From Humulus lupulus (taxonomy: Eukaryota > Streptophyta > Magnoliopsida > Rosales > Cannabaceae), in the NCBI RefSeq assembly GCF_963169125.1, contig NC_084798.1, positions 173,257,980 through 173,321,979 of the forward strand: a stretch of 64,000 bases of DNA. The letters are read 5' to 3'. How positions within the stretch are numbered: position 1 is the stretch's first letter; each line of letters begins with the position of its first letter. Position numbers and translations under genes: made by a program. The notes below the pieces were generated by a model, which worked only from the letters and a program-made list of their open reading frames with translations, was not told the origin of the DNA and did no database searches. This document shows positions 22,421-36,060 of the stretch, piece after piece.

Positions 22421-25400
22421 TGTAACGTCCCAAATTTCCTAATGCGGCTTAGTGCCCTGTGTTGACCCTTAAATTGGTCAACGACACGGAGTTAGATAAA
22501 CGATATAGAATGAGATGAAAAGAAGAAGAAATTTGAATGGAAAAGTAAACTACCCAAATTATTTATAGTGGTTCGGCCCCAATTAGATGGTAATGACCTT
22601 CGTCCACTTAGTGTTCTTATTGATGTAGGATCCCAACACTGTGATCAATGAACTAAGGGTTCACGAGTTTCACAAGCTTTAGGATGATTACAATTTCGGT
22701 GAATAATAACACTATAATTTTCTCTCCCAATTCTCTTAGTTCCATCCGTCCCCTCTCTTGAGCCTTTTGATTCGTATTTACAGGCTCAAGAAGGTTACAT
22801 GGGCCATTGGGCCTTAATTACCATTAAGACTTAAGTATCTAGGTAATAATAGAAATTAGAATTAATGTATAATTACAGAATTGCATAAATAAAGGAAATA
22901 AATGAATGTATGCGACCAGGCTGGTCGTCTGTAAGTATGATTCTTGATAAACCAATAATTTTCTAGTCGATGGTCGAGCAGGATACACTCACTAAAAGCC
23001 GTCATGTGCCTACCACGTGTGAACCAATCCTGCCACGTCATCAGAGGCCGTTTTTGGGTAAACACCTTGATTAGGGGACCAAGAGGGAAATAGTTGGTTT
23101 ATTGTGTTATTATGTGATTATATGCATGATTATGTGAGTTATATTATTATATGGTTGTATTTGCATGCATGTGGACCTGTTTCTTATTAGAAGGGCATTT
23201 TCGTAGTTGTGGCCTGTTGAGGGCATATTTGTATATCTGTGCATATATGTAAGAGACCACATTATTATGTGGATATATTTGAGATACTCGGAAGAAAGTT
23301 AGCGATTTAGTCATAATGTGATCAAATATCGGGCTCGGGGTGAGCCTAGGGGTAATTTGGTACTTAGCACATTACTAGGATTGAGCGGCACATTACTAGG
23401 ATTGAGCGGGTAATGGGAAATTATTTGGTAATTGTTTGAGCATATTAGAAGTCACGAGAATGGTGAGACGTTAATTATGATTAACAGGAAAAATGGCTAA
23501 TGGCAAGTTTGCCCTTGAGGCATAGGAAGGCAAGATAAGTGTAAGGGGCATTTATGTCATTCGGGAGGTAAAACTAGTGACTAAGTCACCTTTTTCCCTT
23601 GGTTGAAGGATAACTACAGAACATTCTAGCCTTCTTTTTTTTTCCCTCTTGATTGTTCTCTTCTCTCTCACAGTTTCTCTTTCAACTGGATTTGGGATTT
23701 TGAGGCTATGCTTAAGGATTTAAAGCTTGAGGTTTTAGATTGAATTGCAGAAACTAAAGGGGGTTCAATTCACAGCTAAGGTAAAGCTTATAAACTCTGT
23801 TTTTGGTTGGTATTTTACTATGGTTGTTGTTGTTATTAAGCTTGAAAGTTTAAGGTTATGATTCAAGTTTGTTATAGTGTTTTGAGTGTGTTAAATCTTG
23901 GATTTTGATGCTGGTAGTGTGTTGATAATGTTTGGGAGAATTTAGTTCTGGCTTTGGGAAGGATTTGAGATGGTTTTTTGCTAACGAAAAACAGGGGATT
24001 ATAGGTTCGTAGGGTCGCACCGCGACCCATGTGAACCTAGGTCCAGATGGGTTTCTGCGTCACGAGTGTGCCGCAACTCTAAGGGGAAAGTCGTGGCCCG
24101 CGTCCTGAAGCCCAGGCAGAGGGCTTACAATTCTAAGAGGTGCGTCGTGACCCGTAGGGTCAAGTCGCAGCCCGCCTAAGCATTTTGGCCAGGTTCGGTT
24201 TTTAATGACGGGATTTCATACCTTAAGGCTCGGGATTGAATCTACTACCCGGTTTGGTAGAATTTGAGTTCCCGGAGGCTAGGACTTGGTCCGGAAGCCT
24301 TTATTTGCTTGTTATAGACGGGATTCTATATTTGGTTATGACTAGCTTAGCACTAGGGGCTCAAGATCAGGATCGTGCTCGAGGGTCATTCTTATTGTAC
24401 ATTATACTTGGACCTGAGGTAAGAAAACTGCAGCAATAATGTGACATACATGATTAGGGCTTGGCCCAAATGTTGAATATAGTTTTGAATGGGCATTGGC
24501 CCTTGTTAATGCTTATGATTATGATTATGCCTATGAATGGTTAATTAAAGCATGTTGAATGCTTGTATGTGGATATTTGTTATATGATGAATGCATGTTA
24601 GCATTATATACTTGAGAAAAGCATTGACTTATTAGTCAAGGACGGAAATAGCGATGAACGCTTGTAGTAAAGCATTGACTTATGAGTCAAGGGTAGAAAT
24701 AGCGTGTTGAGCGTTGGTCGATATGATTAGACCTAATCAGGAGCACTTTATACGCTTTTCTGACCCAATGGTCGTAGAAAACTAAAGCGCCAGGTACGCT
24801 GGGCCAGCTCCAAGGCTGGTTATACAGAGGATAGGGCAATGGGCCCCATGGTGACTTATTAGTCCTAGATCCTAGGGTGCTGAGCCCCAGTATGATTTAT
24901 TAGCCATGTACTTGGGAAGCAGGCCCTGATACGATTCAGTTAATCAATTATTAGGGCATTTGGTCCCATGTGACACTGTAGTCATTTATATGAATGGTAT
25001 ACATGTGTGGGTAGGGTTATTACTGCTGGCATATTTATTATGTTATGAAATGTGTTATTCACTACTTATGAGCATGTTTAAGTTTCTTGTTGGGCCTTCG
25101 CTCAAGAGTGCTACGTGGTGCAAGTAAAGGGAAAGTAAAGCTGGACCAGCCACAAGTTGGAGAGCTTAGGTGGCGACATGTACATATGCAGCCGCTTGAC
25201 CACCACGGCCAAGGTTTCTCAGAGGAACTAGGGTTTAACCCTATTTTTGCCGCTTAGGTCGGCGGATTGTAACTTTTGAGTTGTAATTACCATTTTGGAA
25301 CTATAAACAATTTTGTTAATGTTTATTATGGGATCCCATGTACAGTTTAATGTTTTAATAAAACATCAATTCATTTTAACCGAATTTTTTAACCCTAGAC

Positions 25401-25506
25401 CAATAATAATATTTAGATGCACGTTTATGGCCTAATGACTCGTTTAGCGAGCTAAGCACTCTTTAAAATATACAGTGTAACGGTCTTGGCTAACTAGGGC
25501 ATTACA
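22421..25506 (+). mobile_element. Gypsy (Tekay-like) solo LTR, copy C, with nested element
   Basis: It begins TGTAACGTCCC and ends GGGCATTACA, with a perfect 5-bp target duplication AGTTT (22416-22420 and 25507-25511) inside the copia-3 3' untranslated region. It carries a nested 605-bp element at 22460-23064. It has a local tandem duplication at about 23367-23413, a GC-rich module at 24010-24180, two TTGACTTAT(T/G)AGTCAA dyad units near 24630-24690, and the conserved LTR end. Confidence 0.95.
22460..23064. mobile_element. Small TGTTGACCC...GGTAAACA element, copy 1
   Basis: It is 605 bp, non-coding, with ends TG...CA and imperfect terminal complementarity (TGTTGACCC / GGGTAAACA). The flanks CCCTG (22455-22459) and CCTTG (23065-23069) look like a 5-bp target duplication with one change. 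It shares its full length with 62151-62807. It has a CTTGAGCC/GGCTCAAG inverted pair around a TATTTACAGG segment and a CACGTG site. It is a solo LTR or TRIM-like LTR; no gag-pol partner is in the window. Confidence 0.75.
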
Positions 25507-25511
25507 AGTTT

Positions 25512-26350
25512 GTATTTAACAAAGTTGGGGAATGTTATGATTGGTTAAATACAAAGACTAAGTGTTAATACACAAGCTAGGTGTAAAACACTTAATAATT
25601 TCACATAGTGAAGATATGCAATTTGAGTTTCAATTGTAGGCACGTAAAAATTGTGTTTTTGGGTCCAAAGTGATACAATGATGTATCTAAGGATGCCCAA
25701 AAATTTTTTGGGAGCATTTGGCGTTGTTTAAGGTCAATTTCAGATGTGTTTGACCTGCTCGGGTGGTGTTGCGTCACCACCTTGTGGCGTAGCACCGCCT
25801 GAAACCGGATGCATCGCCTGCTGGTGGGCGACACATCCCATGACGTGTTTGTACATACCAAATGGTGTGTTTGTTAGGCTCTAATCCTATTGGTTCTACC
25901 TAATGAATGTACCTACTTAATGAAAGGGTTCTCATAGGCTTTTGATAGACTTGATCACTCTGTCAAATTTATCTAACCTCTCTTTCTCTCTCTAGCTTTA
26001 AAGCTCTCAAGTTTTCTACAAGAAATTCATAAGGAAAGTTCATGTCTTTTTTAATTTAAAGGCTTGTCAATCTCAATTCTCATTTCTTCTTAGAAAGGCC
26101 TCAATCATCCATCAAGGGCTAGTAAATAGAGAACTAGGACAACGATACTCCTCGTATATAAGCCTTGGTTGTGTTTTGTTGAAGAAGAAGAAGTTCAAGG
26201 TGGTGTTCTAGCAAGGTTTTGAAGCTCCAAGAAGATTCAAGAAGTTTGGTCTACAAACTAGGGTTTCCATCCTCTAACTCAATCTTTTGTTGGCCTCTGT
26301 CAAGGATATTTGTGTGTAGATTCATAATATTGTGGTAGTGTAATCTCATT
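25512..26350 (+). repeat. Copia-3 polypurine tract and 3' LTR
   Basis: AAAGTTGGGGAA (about 25521-25532) precedes TGTTATGATTGG, the likely LTR start at 25533. No coding is seen. It contains a stretch with direct and inverted copies of the GTGGTG..CGTCACC..TGGCG kind near 25770-25850. The right boundary is uncertain because it merges into a minus-strand copia LTR fragment near 26350. Confidence 0.6.
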
Positions 26351-26359
26351 CTCCCCATA

Positions 26360-27484
26360 CACATTATTTATTCGTTGAACTAATCAACATGATATTTATC
26401 ATTGATGATTAAATCTACTAATTGACACTGATATTTTTCATTGATTATTAAACAACTAATTGAGACTATTAGGTCTGATTTAATCCGAGACGATGCATGG
26501 ACCATGGATCTATGAATGCAATCTACAATACATTTTTGTTAGTACATTCAACGGATAAACATTCTCACAACTTATTAATTTTGAATGATTGCACTATAGA
26601 CTCGAAATTGAACTTTGGATTCCAAAAACATTTTTACTCGTATAAAAACACCATCCATTGTTATAACTATTTTCATCTGTCAATGCTCTATCAATGACTT
26701 ACTAATGAGCTAGGTATAAATTATCGATTTACATCTCATTTGTATTAATTCTTACCTCCCAATAAATTCCTTGTAAATGATAAATTCGTTAAGTGAATCA
26801 CAAATATGAGTACTCAATCATTTATCCATTATTAGACTAAGCTATTAAGGAAGACATCTTTTCACTTCTTATAAAGAAGCTATAGATTTCATATCTATGA
26901 TAGCTACTCTCATTCAATTATGTTATTGAATCTCCAAGATTTAAGTGTTATCCATATCAATGAGATAGGTTTTAACGAACAAGTCAAAATACTTAAATAG
27001 CATAACTAATAGACATATTATCACTCAAAATTTAGATTGAATTGACCAATGATAAATATTGTGATATGATTAGATTTTATAATAACGATACTTATTTATC
27101 TATCAATAATCAATGTTATCCCTTGTCCGATGTAACAAAATACATATGATCTTTTTTACTTAGTTAATCATTTGGACAAAGCATCACACAATTATATAAG
27201 TAGACCTTATCGTAGATTTCTAAATTAGTGAAAATCCCATGCTCTGATTTAATCTTAGGACATATTCTGTTAAGCATATAATTATAATTATAATTCACTG
27301 TGACCTGGTCACTATAAGTGTAACAATAATTATGCTCAGAATTTTATAGTAGTTTGTATTAGCAATAATCATATAATAAAATATGTAAGAAATCTATCAT
27401 GTAAACAAAATGATTTCTACTTCTTTTATTCATAATAATTCATGTTACACAAATAATTTGATTTACAGGGCATAACACCCAACA
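26360..27484 (-). mobile_element. Copia LTR fragment (related to the copia-4 LTR)
   Basis: On the minus strand it begins TGTTGGGTGTTATGCCC at 27484. It is colinear by eye with 45480-46555 over its whole length, with shared blocks around the ACCATGGATCTATGAA and TATAGACTC regions, AGAAGCTATAGATTTCATAT and ACCTTATCGTAGATTTC. The part distal to 26360 is absent. No coding is seen. Its start sits only a few bases from the TIR element at 27490. Confidence 0.75.
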
Positions 27485-28230
27485 AATTTGCAGAAAAACC
27501 CCCTATTATTTTAATAATATTACACATGCCCCCAATAAAAAATATTAATGACTCCATTAGTGTTTTGGTGTATGAACTTTTGGCTGTTAAATGGCAGCTA
27601 CACTCGTTATGTGTCAGCGAGGATCCAGGTGGCATCACTCTATTAGGCCACAAATAATTATTTAAATTGATGTTTAATTAATTTTTAAAAAGTGAAAAAT
27701 AAATTTAAAATATTTTAAAAAATAATTAAATATATATCTGATTTTTTTAAACATTATTTTAAACTTAAATTTCAATACAAAAAAAGAAAAATAAAATCTC
27801 AGCTCCCCCTAACCTCGATCTTCAGTTCCTCTCAACTCTCTCTCCCATTTCTTCTTCTTCTTCCTTCTTTCTTATAGATTTTGAGATTGAAAGCTTCAGG
27901 ACACCAACGGTTTGGGCAGTCAATGAAGGTGACGAAAGGAGAACAACACAAATATGGGTTTGATGATTGAGAAATCACGAAGGATATGAACGGATCTAGG
28001 TTTGTACACAACAAGAAAGTTGGTTTTTACTGGTGCTTTTTGGAATTACGTCGGCCAAAACTTCTTTTACCAACGCGTTTCATGAGTTGGTCTGCAGTCA
28101 TTAATGATGGGATGTTAGCAGATAGATAATAAAGTATACTTTAAAACTATATAATCGATAACTTTGCTTTAGAAATGGTCATATTGTTTAGTTATTTTCT
28201 TTCTAAGTTAGGTTTTCTTTCAATGGTATT

Positions 28231-28731
28231 TTGGAATATAATATATGTATTTTTATTGTGCATACTCAGATGACCGAGTGCCGAGCATCGCAAAGTACGG
28301 CCGCTGCATCATCTGCTACTTCCTGTGCCGACGATAATGCCGACGGTGAATTCCTACCTGATATGGACATTGTCACTGATGTCCTTGGGCTCCACTCACG
28401 CTATAAGAACGGGTTTGGGGCGTTGCCTAGGCTAAATGCAATTTGCGGCAAGAGGGCATGACCTCCATCATCATATTCTCAAATGCCCAACCAAGTGCCA
28501 CCTCATATGGACGTCATACTCAAGCATAATCAACAACTTGAGAAGCATAATAAAAAACTTTAGAGTCGTTAACGGCGTCAGGATCTCTTTCTCAATGCTT
28601 TGTTGAAGCAGATGGGCACTATGGCTCCTACTTTTATTGTGGACTTGCTAGAAGAGGATATTGAAGATGACGATGATTGTAGTGCAGCTGACCGGGGCGG
28701 GGATGAAGAGGACACCAGTACTCATTTTTAG
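28231..28731 (+). pseudogene. Broken En/Spm-type (Transposase_24-like) protein
   Basis: A single frame from 28231 to TAG at 28729-28731 is broken by TGA at 28459 and two close stops near 28560-28572. Readable parts are DIVTDVLGLHSRYKNGFGALPR, like the DVLG.RSGY.KGLG motif of plant Ptta/En/Spm proteins, and the Gln/Lys-rich and acidic C-terminal end (LLEEDIEDDDD). The family assignment rests on this short motif plus its position in a CACTA element. Confidence 0.65.
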
Positions 28732-28988
28732 ATCTTTTTTTTCTTTATTTTTAGTTTATATTATTAGAGACAATGTATGTTTTAATTTAATAAATTACTT
28801 TAATATGTTCATGTTTAGTGGAGACAATTAACATTAATAGTTCTAATTTATTTTTTGTTTGGTACAAATTAATTTTTACTTTATTTTTAATTAAAATAAT
28901 TAATATAATTATTAAATGAATTAAAATCAAATAAATAATTAATTTTATATAAATTAAAATTATTAAATTATATAAAATATATATTACT

Positions 28989-29310
28989 TTTCTCGACGCA
29001 ATTTGCGTCGGCAAAAGGTTTTGTTGATAAAAATAAACAAACTTTTGCTGGAGCAAAATTGCGCTGCCAAAAGTCCAAGCTTTTGTCGGTGCCATTTTAC
29101 CTCGCTAAAAAGTCTCACTTTTTCCAGCATGATTTTGTGCTAGTAAAGGCTAAGACTTTTGTCGGCGCAAAATTACGCTGGCAAAAGTATTTTTGACAAT
29201 TCCTTGCATACTTTTTTCCTTGACGTGTCCATTTTTTTCAGTGCAATTTTGCATCGGTAAAATTTACTTTTGCTGGTGCAGTTTGTTTTGCACTGGCAAA
29301 AGCCGTCTGG
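28989..29310. repeat. CACTA subterminal dyad repeats
   Basis: At least four imperfect palindromes of about 30-45 bp occur in tandem (for example 29156-29188), each with CTTTTG..GGCGCA arms. They alternate with AT spacers. Similar halves appear near 28030-28080 on the left side. Confidence 0.75.
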
Positions 29311-32300
29311 GCTTTGCCGACACATTTTTTCATTACGTTTTTTGTAGTGGTAGGTTGTTAGGTCCATGGCGATGGAGATGGAGATGGAGATGGAGATGGA
29401 GATGGATATGGGCAGATACTCTTCGCATAGTGGTCTTCGAAGGTGGCAGAGGGGCTGGGACACAGGTTGGATCTGATTTTAAGTTTTTGCTTGTGCTCTC
29501 TCATTTTCTCTTTCTCAAGCTTCAAGTGAAGAAGAAGAAGAGGAATGAGTCTTATTTGGATTTTGGGTATGGGTTAATGAGTCTCATATGGTTATTGAAG
29601 AAGAACATTGTGTAAATTATGAATATATATTGTTGTTTTTTGTTGGAATTATTTTTATTTTTTTTCTATGTTCATATTGAAAAAAATGAGTTTGAATTTG
29701 GATTTTGATTGTAAAATTGTATCTGGATTTGGGGAATGAGTCTCATCGATCTCATGAATTGTGAATTTTATTTTCTTCAAATAAGAGTTGAGAATGAAGA
29801 AAATTATACACATTAGAATTAGATTTAGATTTAGATTTTGAGTTTAGATTTAGATTTATAAAATTTATGGGCTTCAGAAGAATAAGTGAGGTTTTGGTTC
29901 TGGGTTTGCATCAAGAAGGAGGAGGTGGAGATTTATGGGGTTTAGGTATTTTGGATTTAAGTTTGTTTTCTTTGAACTACACTTTTTTTTTTATTGAACA
30001 AAGAGGGAGAACGAGAGTGAGAGTTGAGAAAGACAAATAGATTTAGTTTTTTTTTTAAAATTAAGTTTTTATATTTAATTATTTTGATATATCATGATTT
30101 TTTAATATTTTAAAATTTATTTTTTATTTTTAATTGGTTAAATATGTTTTAAATAATTGTTAATTATTTAATATGGCTCAATAAAGTGATGTAACTTGTG
30201 TCTAGATGGCACTTAACGGGTTTAGCTGGTATTTAACAACCAAAAGTGCACGCTTACAACAAAACACTAATAGAAGGTATCATTGCCGGCAAGATTTTTG
30301 ATTGGGAACATATGTGTAACATAGTAAAAAAATATGAAGTTTTGTCCCAAAGATTTTAAATTTTTGCTTGAATCCAAACAAGAAAACATAAAATTGTTTG
30401 GAATATATATTTTGTAATTTGAAAAAAATTCTAAACAGAATGTAGAGGGTAGAAGGAAAAAAAATTGTGACGAAAAAAAAGTTATAGCAATGTGGAACTT
30501 TTGGTCGAATTATAAGGCTTCATTCTCATGCTTTTTGCAAAATCGTATTATTACAAAAAGTAATATGTGTACATTTATTAATGTGATTAAATTACTAGCC
30601 TTTAAAAAAAGAAAAGAAAAAGCAATTGTATTGATTAGTGACCATGCATGGTAAATTGAAAAGAACAAAAGCAATTAGTAGAATTAAAAAAAACACACAC
30701 ATCTAATATTTTGATATGAATTAAGTTTGCTGATCTATTTTTTCGTTATTTTGAATTAAAGTTGATATTGTTCTTATCCTAATTTTGATCTTGAATTAAT
30801 GGTCGTAGCTTTTATCACTCTGCTCTGTGAAAAGGGTACGTAATAGTGCCAAATGAGGGACTAACCAAAAGGATTCACACCCTATTTGTTTAGTTTTATC
30901 ATTCTGTCATTCGATGATTTTGGCTTATGCTATGTTTGTATGATCTTTTCCACTTTTAGATCACATTTTGGCTGTGTTGCCGACTCAGTTTAGAGGACTG
31001 TCATTGGATTACAAGATCTTCAGAAGGCGAAAAGCATCTAGAGAGACTTGATCATCCATATCACCTTATTTTTTGTTGTGTCGTGATCTGCCTTTGTTTG
31101 GGGATAACTTTAGTTATTGGGTTGATTTGCTCTATTAATATACTTGGTTTGGTTAGTTTTTATTGGTCATCTCCTTTATGAGATATGTGCAGCTCTTCAA
31201 GTAATGCTTGATTTATAGGACTGTAATCAAATGTTAACCATTTAGAAAAAGATTATAAATATATTTAAAGGCATGTTAATAGTTTATGGGGAGATTTTAA
31301 TGAATTTTCTATTACAAATAAAGAATTATGTTATCATATATAAACTAGAGAAGGAAAAATGAAGAGAAAAAAATTATTTTCTAGATTAAGTTTTATGTAT
31401 AAATGTATTTTGTAATTAATATTTTATCATATTTGAATTATAATTGATTCAACTTTTTTTTTTCAACACTTGTAGTTTAAATTTCTAGATAACTTTTTTT
31501 CCCTACAAAATTTAAGCCTTAAAGGTCCTTCTGAATTCACTAAGATTATTCATGCCTTGTTGGAAATTTTTTACAACTCCAGGGGTTTTTTTCTGAGTTA
31601 ATAACTTTTTTGTTCTCTAGCTTGGAATTTATTCTTTTGAAGCTTGTGGAAGACATCATTGATATGTTATGGCTCCATAACACAACTCAAACTTTGTATT
31701 AAGTTATTAGTATATTTATGTTTAATATAAATTTGTACGGATCAAAATATATTAAGCATGATAAATAATATACCAAAATCACATCAATTTGCTTAACATG
31801 ATATTAATAATTATTTTAACATGATTAAATTAACAAAATCTCAAATTTTCCTTGTTTAATAATTTAATTTTTAAGCATATTAACATTTTAAATATTGTTG
31901 AATCAACAAGTTAATAATATTTATGTAGCTAATCCTATTAGGTTAAAGTCTCAATATGATAAAAATTTATAATAATGAGTTAAGTGGATCATGTCACAGG
32001 TTTGTTAAACATGTGTATTAAAATAATATTTTATTTACTGATTTAATATAAAAAAATACAAAGGGAATAAAAAATTAAGGGCAACTTAAGCCTCAAACTC
32101 ATTATCTGGCTTTGACACTATGTTTAATACGACACATTAATACTATACATAAATATGTTTCTTTAAGAGATGATCTCGAAATGTCATCATATTAATCTCC
32201 TTTTTTATTTTGGTAAAAACAAAAAACAGATGACTTAAACTGTATAAGATTTGGCTTACATACTATTTCTTAATTTATAGTTAAAATAATATATTCTTAA

Positions 32301-33191
32301 CTTTGATGACAAGTCTGAATAAGAAAGTTAATTAGATAAAAGATTAGAAAATATGTGAGGCAAATTTGTGTAATTAATGGGGGAAGTTTATATAAAAGAG
32401 AGCTTGAGAGAATGTGTACTTGATTTTAAATATTGTGGATCATGATTGGTGAATTTATTATCCTTTAAATACTTTATATATATATGTGTGCACGAAGATA
32501 ATTTGATTAAAAACCACCCAAATATAATCCTATTATACTATTTAATTTTTGGCATCATGGGATTTTGGGCGATACCAAAAGTCGAAACTTAATACCCTTA
32601 ATTCCCTACCTTGAATTAGCTAGTTGTCAATTTGTTTCAGTAATGCACACAAAAAATAATACTCTTCTTAATTTTTAACTAGAGAAAACTAAGCTTATAT
32701 TCCAAAGAATATTTTTATGCATTATAGTTCGATAATCATGAAAGCTAGCAAAATTCCCAAGCTATATAGCTAGCCATGGATTCTGCATGCACTGAAAATA
32801 TATCAAAGTCGATCATTGGAATCTACGACCAATTATCCCAAAATGCTTAGTAACATGGTCTTGTCTCGTTTGGAATCTAAAACCAAAGATATATTCCTGC
32901 CCTTACAAATGTCCTATACTACTTTTTTATTTATTTATTTTTATAGGACACTTTATTAATCTTCATATTAGTTTTGAAATCACCTTCCCAAATATACGCT
33001 ATTCATCGTTATCTCTGTCATCTTTTCCTTTATGCTAAATCTCGACTAAAATGAAGCAGCATACAACGCTATAGCTAGGGACATTTCGTGTCTGACACTA
33101 TTTGATACAGTAATTGGTTAAATTTAATATTAAACTTTGTATGTTCTAATTTAAAATATTAAAATTAATTACTTATGCCACACCAAGTAAT

Positions 33192-33860
33192 CACTACAAA
33201 AAATTCTTGTAATAAAATTTTAGTCCTTTCATAATTTTTTGTGAATAAATGTCATTTTTAGTCTTAAAATAAAAAATTATTGTGACTAAAATAATAATAT
33301 TTAATTAGTCACAGGTAATTGTAACTAATATAGCTTTAATGACAACCTATTATATATATTATAACAAAATTTGTTGTGCAAAATAATTGTAAATTTTGTT
33401 ACTAATATTCTTAACCACGATACTTTTAGTAACCATTTAAGTATGATGATATTTTTTTTGTCACAAAATTTTCACTTTTGTAACTAAAAGCAAAAAAATT
33501 ATAATGAGCACCATATGGTGCACTATAACAATTCTCTTTAACTTACACTATTATAAAAATAAATGATAAGTATGATTAATAAAATAGTATGAGTAAAAAT
33601 CTCAGCTTCTAATTAAAATTTTAGTCATGCATTGATTTTTTTTTTTTTTTTGGGTAGTAAATGTAATTTAAGTCACGACAAACTTATTAATACATTCCAA
33701 AAGGTTGTAATTAAATGCAGTCTTATTATTGCCGTAAAATTTATAGTTGGGCCACTGACATTATTTAGTCACAAATTTCTCTTCTTGCTGACAAAAAAGT
33801 TATCACCAAATTAAATATTTCTTTTATTGGTGATCATTGCTAATATTGGGACCTATTGCC
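33192..33860 (+). mobile_element. Possible CACTA-derived remnant
   Basis: It begins CACTACAAAAAATTC, a typical CACTA/MITE terminus, followed by repeated TTAGTCAC and its complement. I did not find the matching TTTTTTGTAGTG end, so the right limit is arbitrary. It is non-coding. Confidence 0.35.
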
Positions 33861-36060
33861 GCCAAATCAAAGGGATACTGCTTAATTTTTAATGATGATT
33901 AATAGCAGCATTCTTCGACCCTTTAAATATGTTATGAATTTTATGTACATAGGAAAAACTATATAACTACAATTTAATTCACTTTTATCATTCGATATTT
34001 TATCTCATTTAGAAGAAATCAATAATAATTTTATAACTTCTATTTTTTCTATTAGCTTTTGTTTGGCAATAAAATTTCTATATAGTGGTAATATTAAGAC
34101 TATATACTTTTGTTACTATAAAAGATTATAACTTAATATAGATATAATAAAAAAAAAATTGATCAACTTCAACAAAGGTATCTGACATGCATGTTGATAA
34201 ATTATTGCATGCTTGCAGATTCAAAAAATTTGGTGACAACTCTAAAAAATAAATCATTGTCTCAAATAATTTCAAATAAATATTTTATTTTATCTTAAAG
34301 TTTTAATGTAGCATAACATTCATTTTTACAATATTCTAGTAACTATTATTACGAATGGATGCAATTTTCTTAACAAAAGACTTAAAATTAGTTCATTTTA
34401 AGTTATAATTGGCCCAAAGTTGTTCTAAATTCTTTTATCATTTAATTTTTCTAATATAGAGTCCCACTTTAAGAAAGTTTTACTCTATGTAGTTGCGTCT
34501 ATTTTTTCTTTTAAAATCTTTATATACATTAAGTTTATAAGAACATCTCTAATAATGGAGTACAAAATTTGTGATACAATATTAAATTTTAGATTTTTAT
34601 GAAAATGTTTTTTGTAATAGTATGTTAAAAATTGTATTAAATTTGATACATAAATATTATTGTTAAAATATATTTTTTTAATTATAATATTGTCGTTTTA
34701 AAGAAAACAATATTATAAGAAAGTGTTTGACATATCAATTTGCAAAAACAGTTTGTATGATCCAGTATATATATTAATGGAGAATTACATGATCGAGTAT
34801 GTGGTGTGAACATATATAGTCGAGAAAAGGCTATTGTCGTTTTTGTAACTGAAGTCACTTTCAAAAGAGGATCATTGGAGCAAATGAACCCTACAACCAT
34901 AATGATAGTCTTCTTTCTTTCCTTTTTTTCTTTAAAATAAAAAAAAAAACTCAATATAATTATGTACAATTTATGTATCATAATTGAATCTACACAGCTA
35001 TAATTAGGTAACTGTTTTTCACTTAACCCATTAGTGCCTATAATATATAAATATAGATATAAAAGACAAATTTATTCTCTAATTAATTAATTAAATTATA
35101 TATTATATTGTATATATGTTTTTTTTCTCTTTTTCGAAGTGACATGACAATATCTGCTACATGTACCTAAAATCTTACAAATCATGCAGGTTGCTTAGGG
35201 GAGTAGAAAACTGTATAGTATATATACACAAGATCAAAATCAAGATGTATATAACATGTCAATTCATTCTATATGTTTCTTTGTATTGAAAATCTGATCT
35301 GACAAAAACTTAAATTGTTACCATATAGAGCATTCTCTCATCACTTGTTGCAATCGAAATTAATGAAGACGACAAGAGAAAAAATAAAAGAGTAAAACAC
35401 AAAAGCACATAGAAGAGAAAACCCACAATAATATCATAATTATTATTATTATTATTAGGATCTCCCCTTTACTATTGTCGATTAGGCCAAGTTGATAATG
35501 GACTCTGCAGTGGCTGTTTGGGTTGGGTCGCTTTCCTTGTCTGGTGCAATAAATAGTCATGAGGAGGAATAGCTTTTATTTGCTTCACATCTTGCTTTTA
35601 ATTATGTCTACTCATATGTATATTTATTTTTAGCTAGTTAAATAAATAGTATACACTACATACATAAATACATACACACTTTGAAAGTATTTACTATCCA
35701 CATTTTCTTAGTTTTATTTATAAAATTTATTAATTATTTCTATTAAATTTATATTAATGTCATATAAATTTTAAATAAATATTTTATTTTAATTAAATAA
35801 TTTATTTATTTTTGTTTAAGTTTATGTTTGTTTTAATTTTTGAATTTGACTTTGACAACAAAATATTATATATTATATGTTTAATGTAATATTAAATATT
35901 ATACGTAGATTTTAAAATTAAGTTTCATGCTAGTTTTTTTTTTTAAAATCAATTTGTTGCTAATTAACACTAGATTATATTATATATTTAATATGATATT
36001 ATTCTAATAAATGAGTTTAAGTTTAATTAAATTTTATTTAAATTATAAAACGTATGATTT

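Larger units (their letters stand above)
28007..29349 (+). mobile_element. CACTA (En/Spm) element nested in the TIR element
   Basis: The right terminus is TTTGTAGTG (complement CACTACAAA). The left terminus is CACAACAAG, one base off CACTACAAG. Both are flanked by the 3-bp target duplication GTA (28004-28006 and 29350-29352), as expected for CACTA. The right subterminal region 28989-29310 holds several imperfect dyads with arms like CTTTTG(C/T)CGGCGCA, the type of site bound by TNPA-like proteins. Internal coding is a broken TNPA-like gene. At 1343 bp it is non-autonomous. Confidence 0.9.
27490..30348. mobile_element. Long-TIR (probable Mutator-like) non-autonomous element
   Basis: The left 27490-27815 and right about 30000-30348 are inverted copies of each other over more than 300 bp. 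Examples are ATTAGTGTTTTG..TGTA and TTTTGG(C/T)TGTTAAAT on the left against the complement on the right. The termini are GCAGAAAAAC and, on the other strand, GGGACAAAAC. Flanking nonamers match only at 6 of 9 bases, so the target duplication is weak. Without the nested CACTA element it would be about 1.5 kb. The inner region contains a (GGAGAT)n hexamer run at 29372-29407 and no convincing gene. Long TIRs and lack of coding fit a non-autonomous MULE. Confidence 0.7.

Noticed and set aside
29193..29615. 140-codon frame with (WR)n stretch
   Set aside because: It runs through the CACTA end, the target duplication and a GGAGAT microsatellite. The Trp-Arg run is a translation of the hexamer.
34540..34680. 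Possible MITE end (GAACATCTCTAATAATGG)
   Set aside because: The phrase resembles known MITE termini, but no inverted partner was found.
35360..35560. Possible small membrane protein (Ile-rich, Phe/Leu-rich)
   Set aside because: The Ile run comes from an (ATT)n repeat; no start context or homology recognised.
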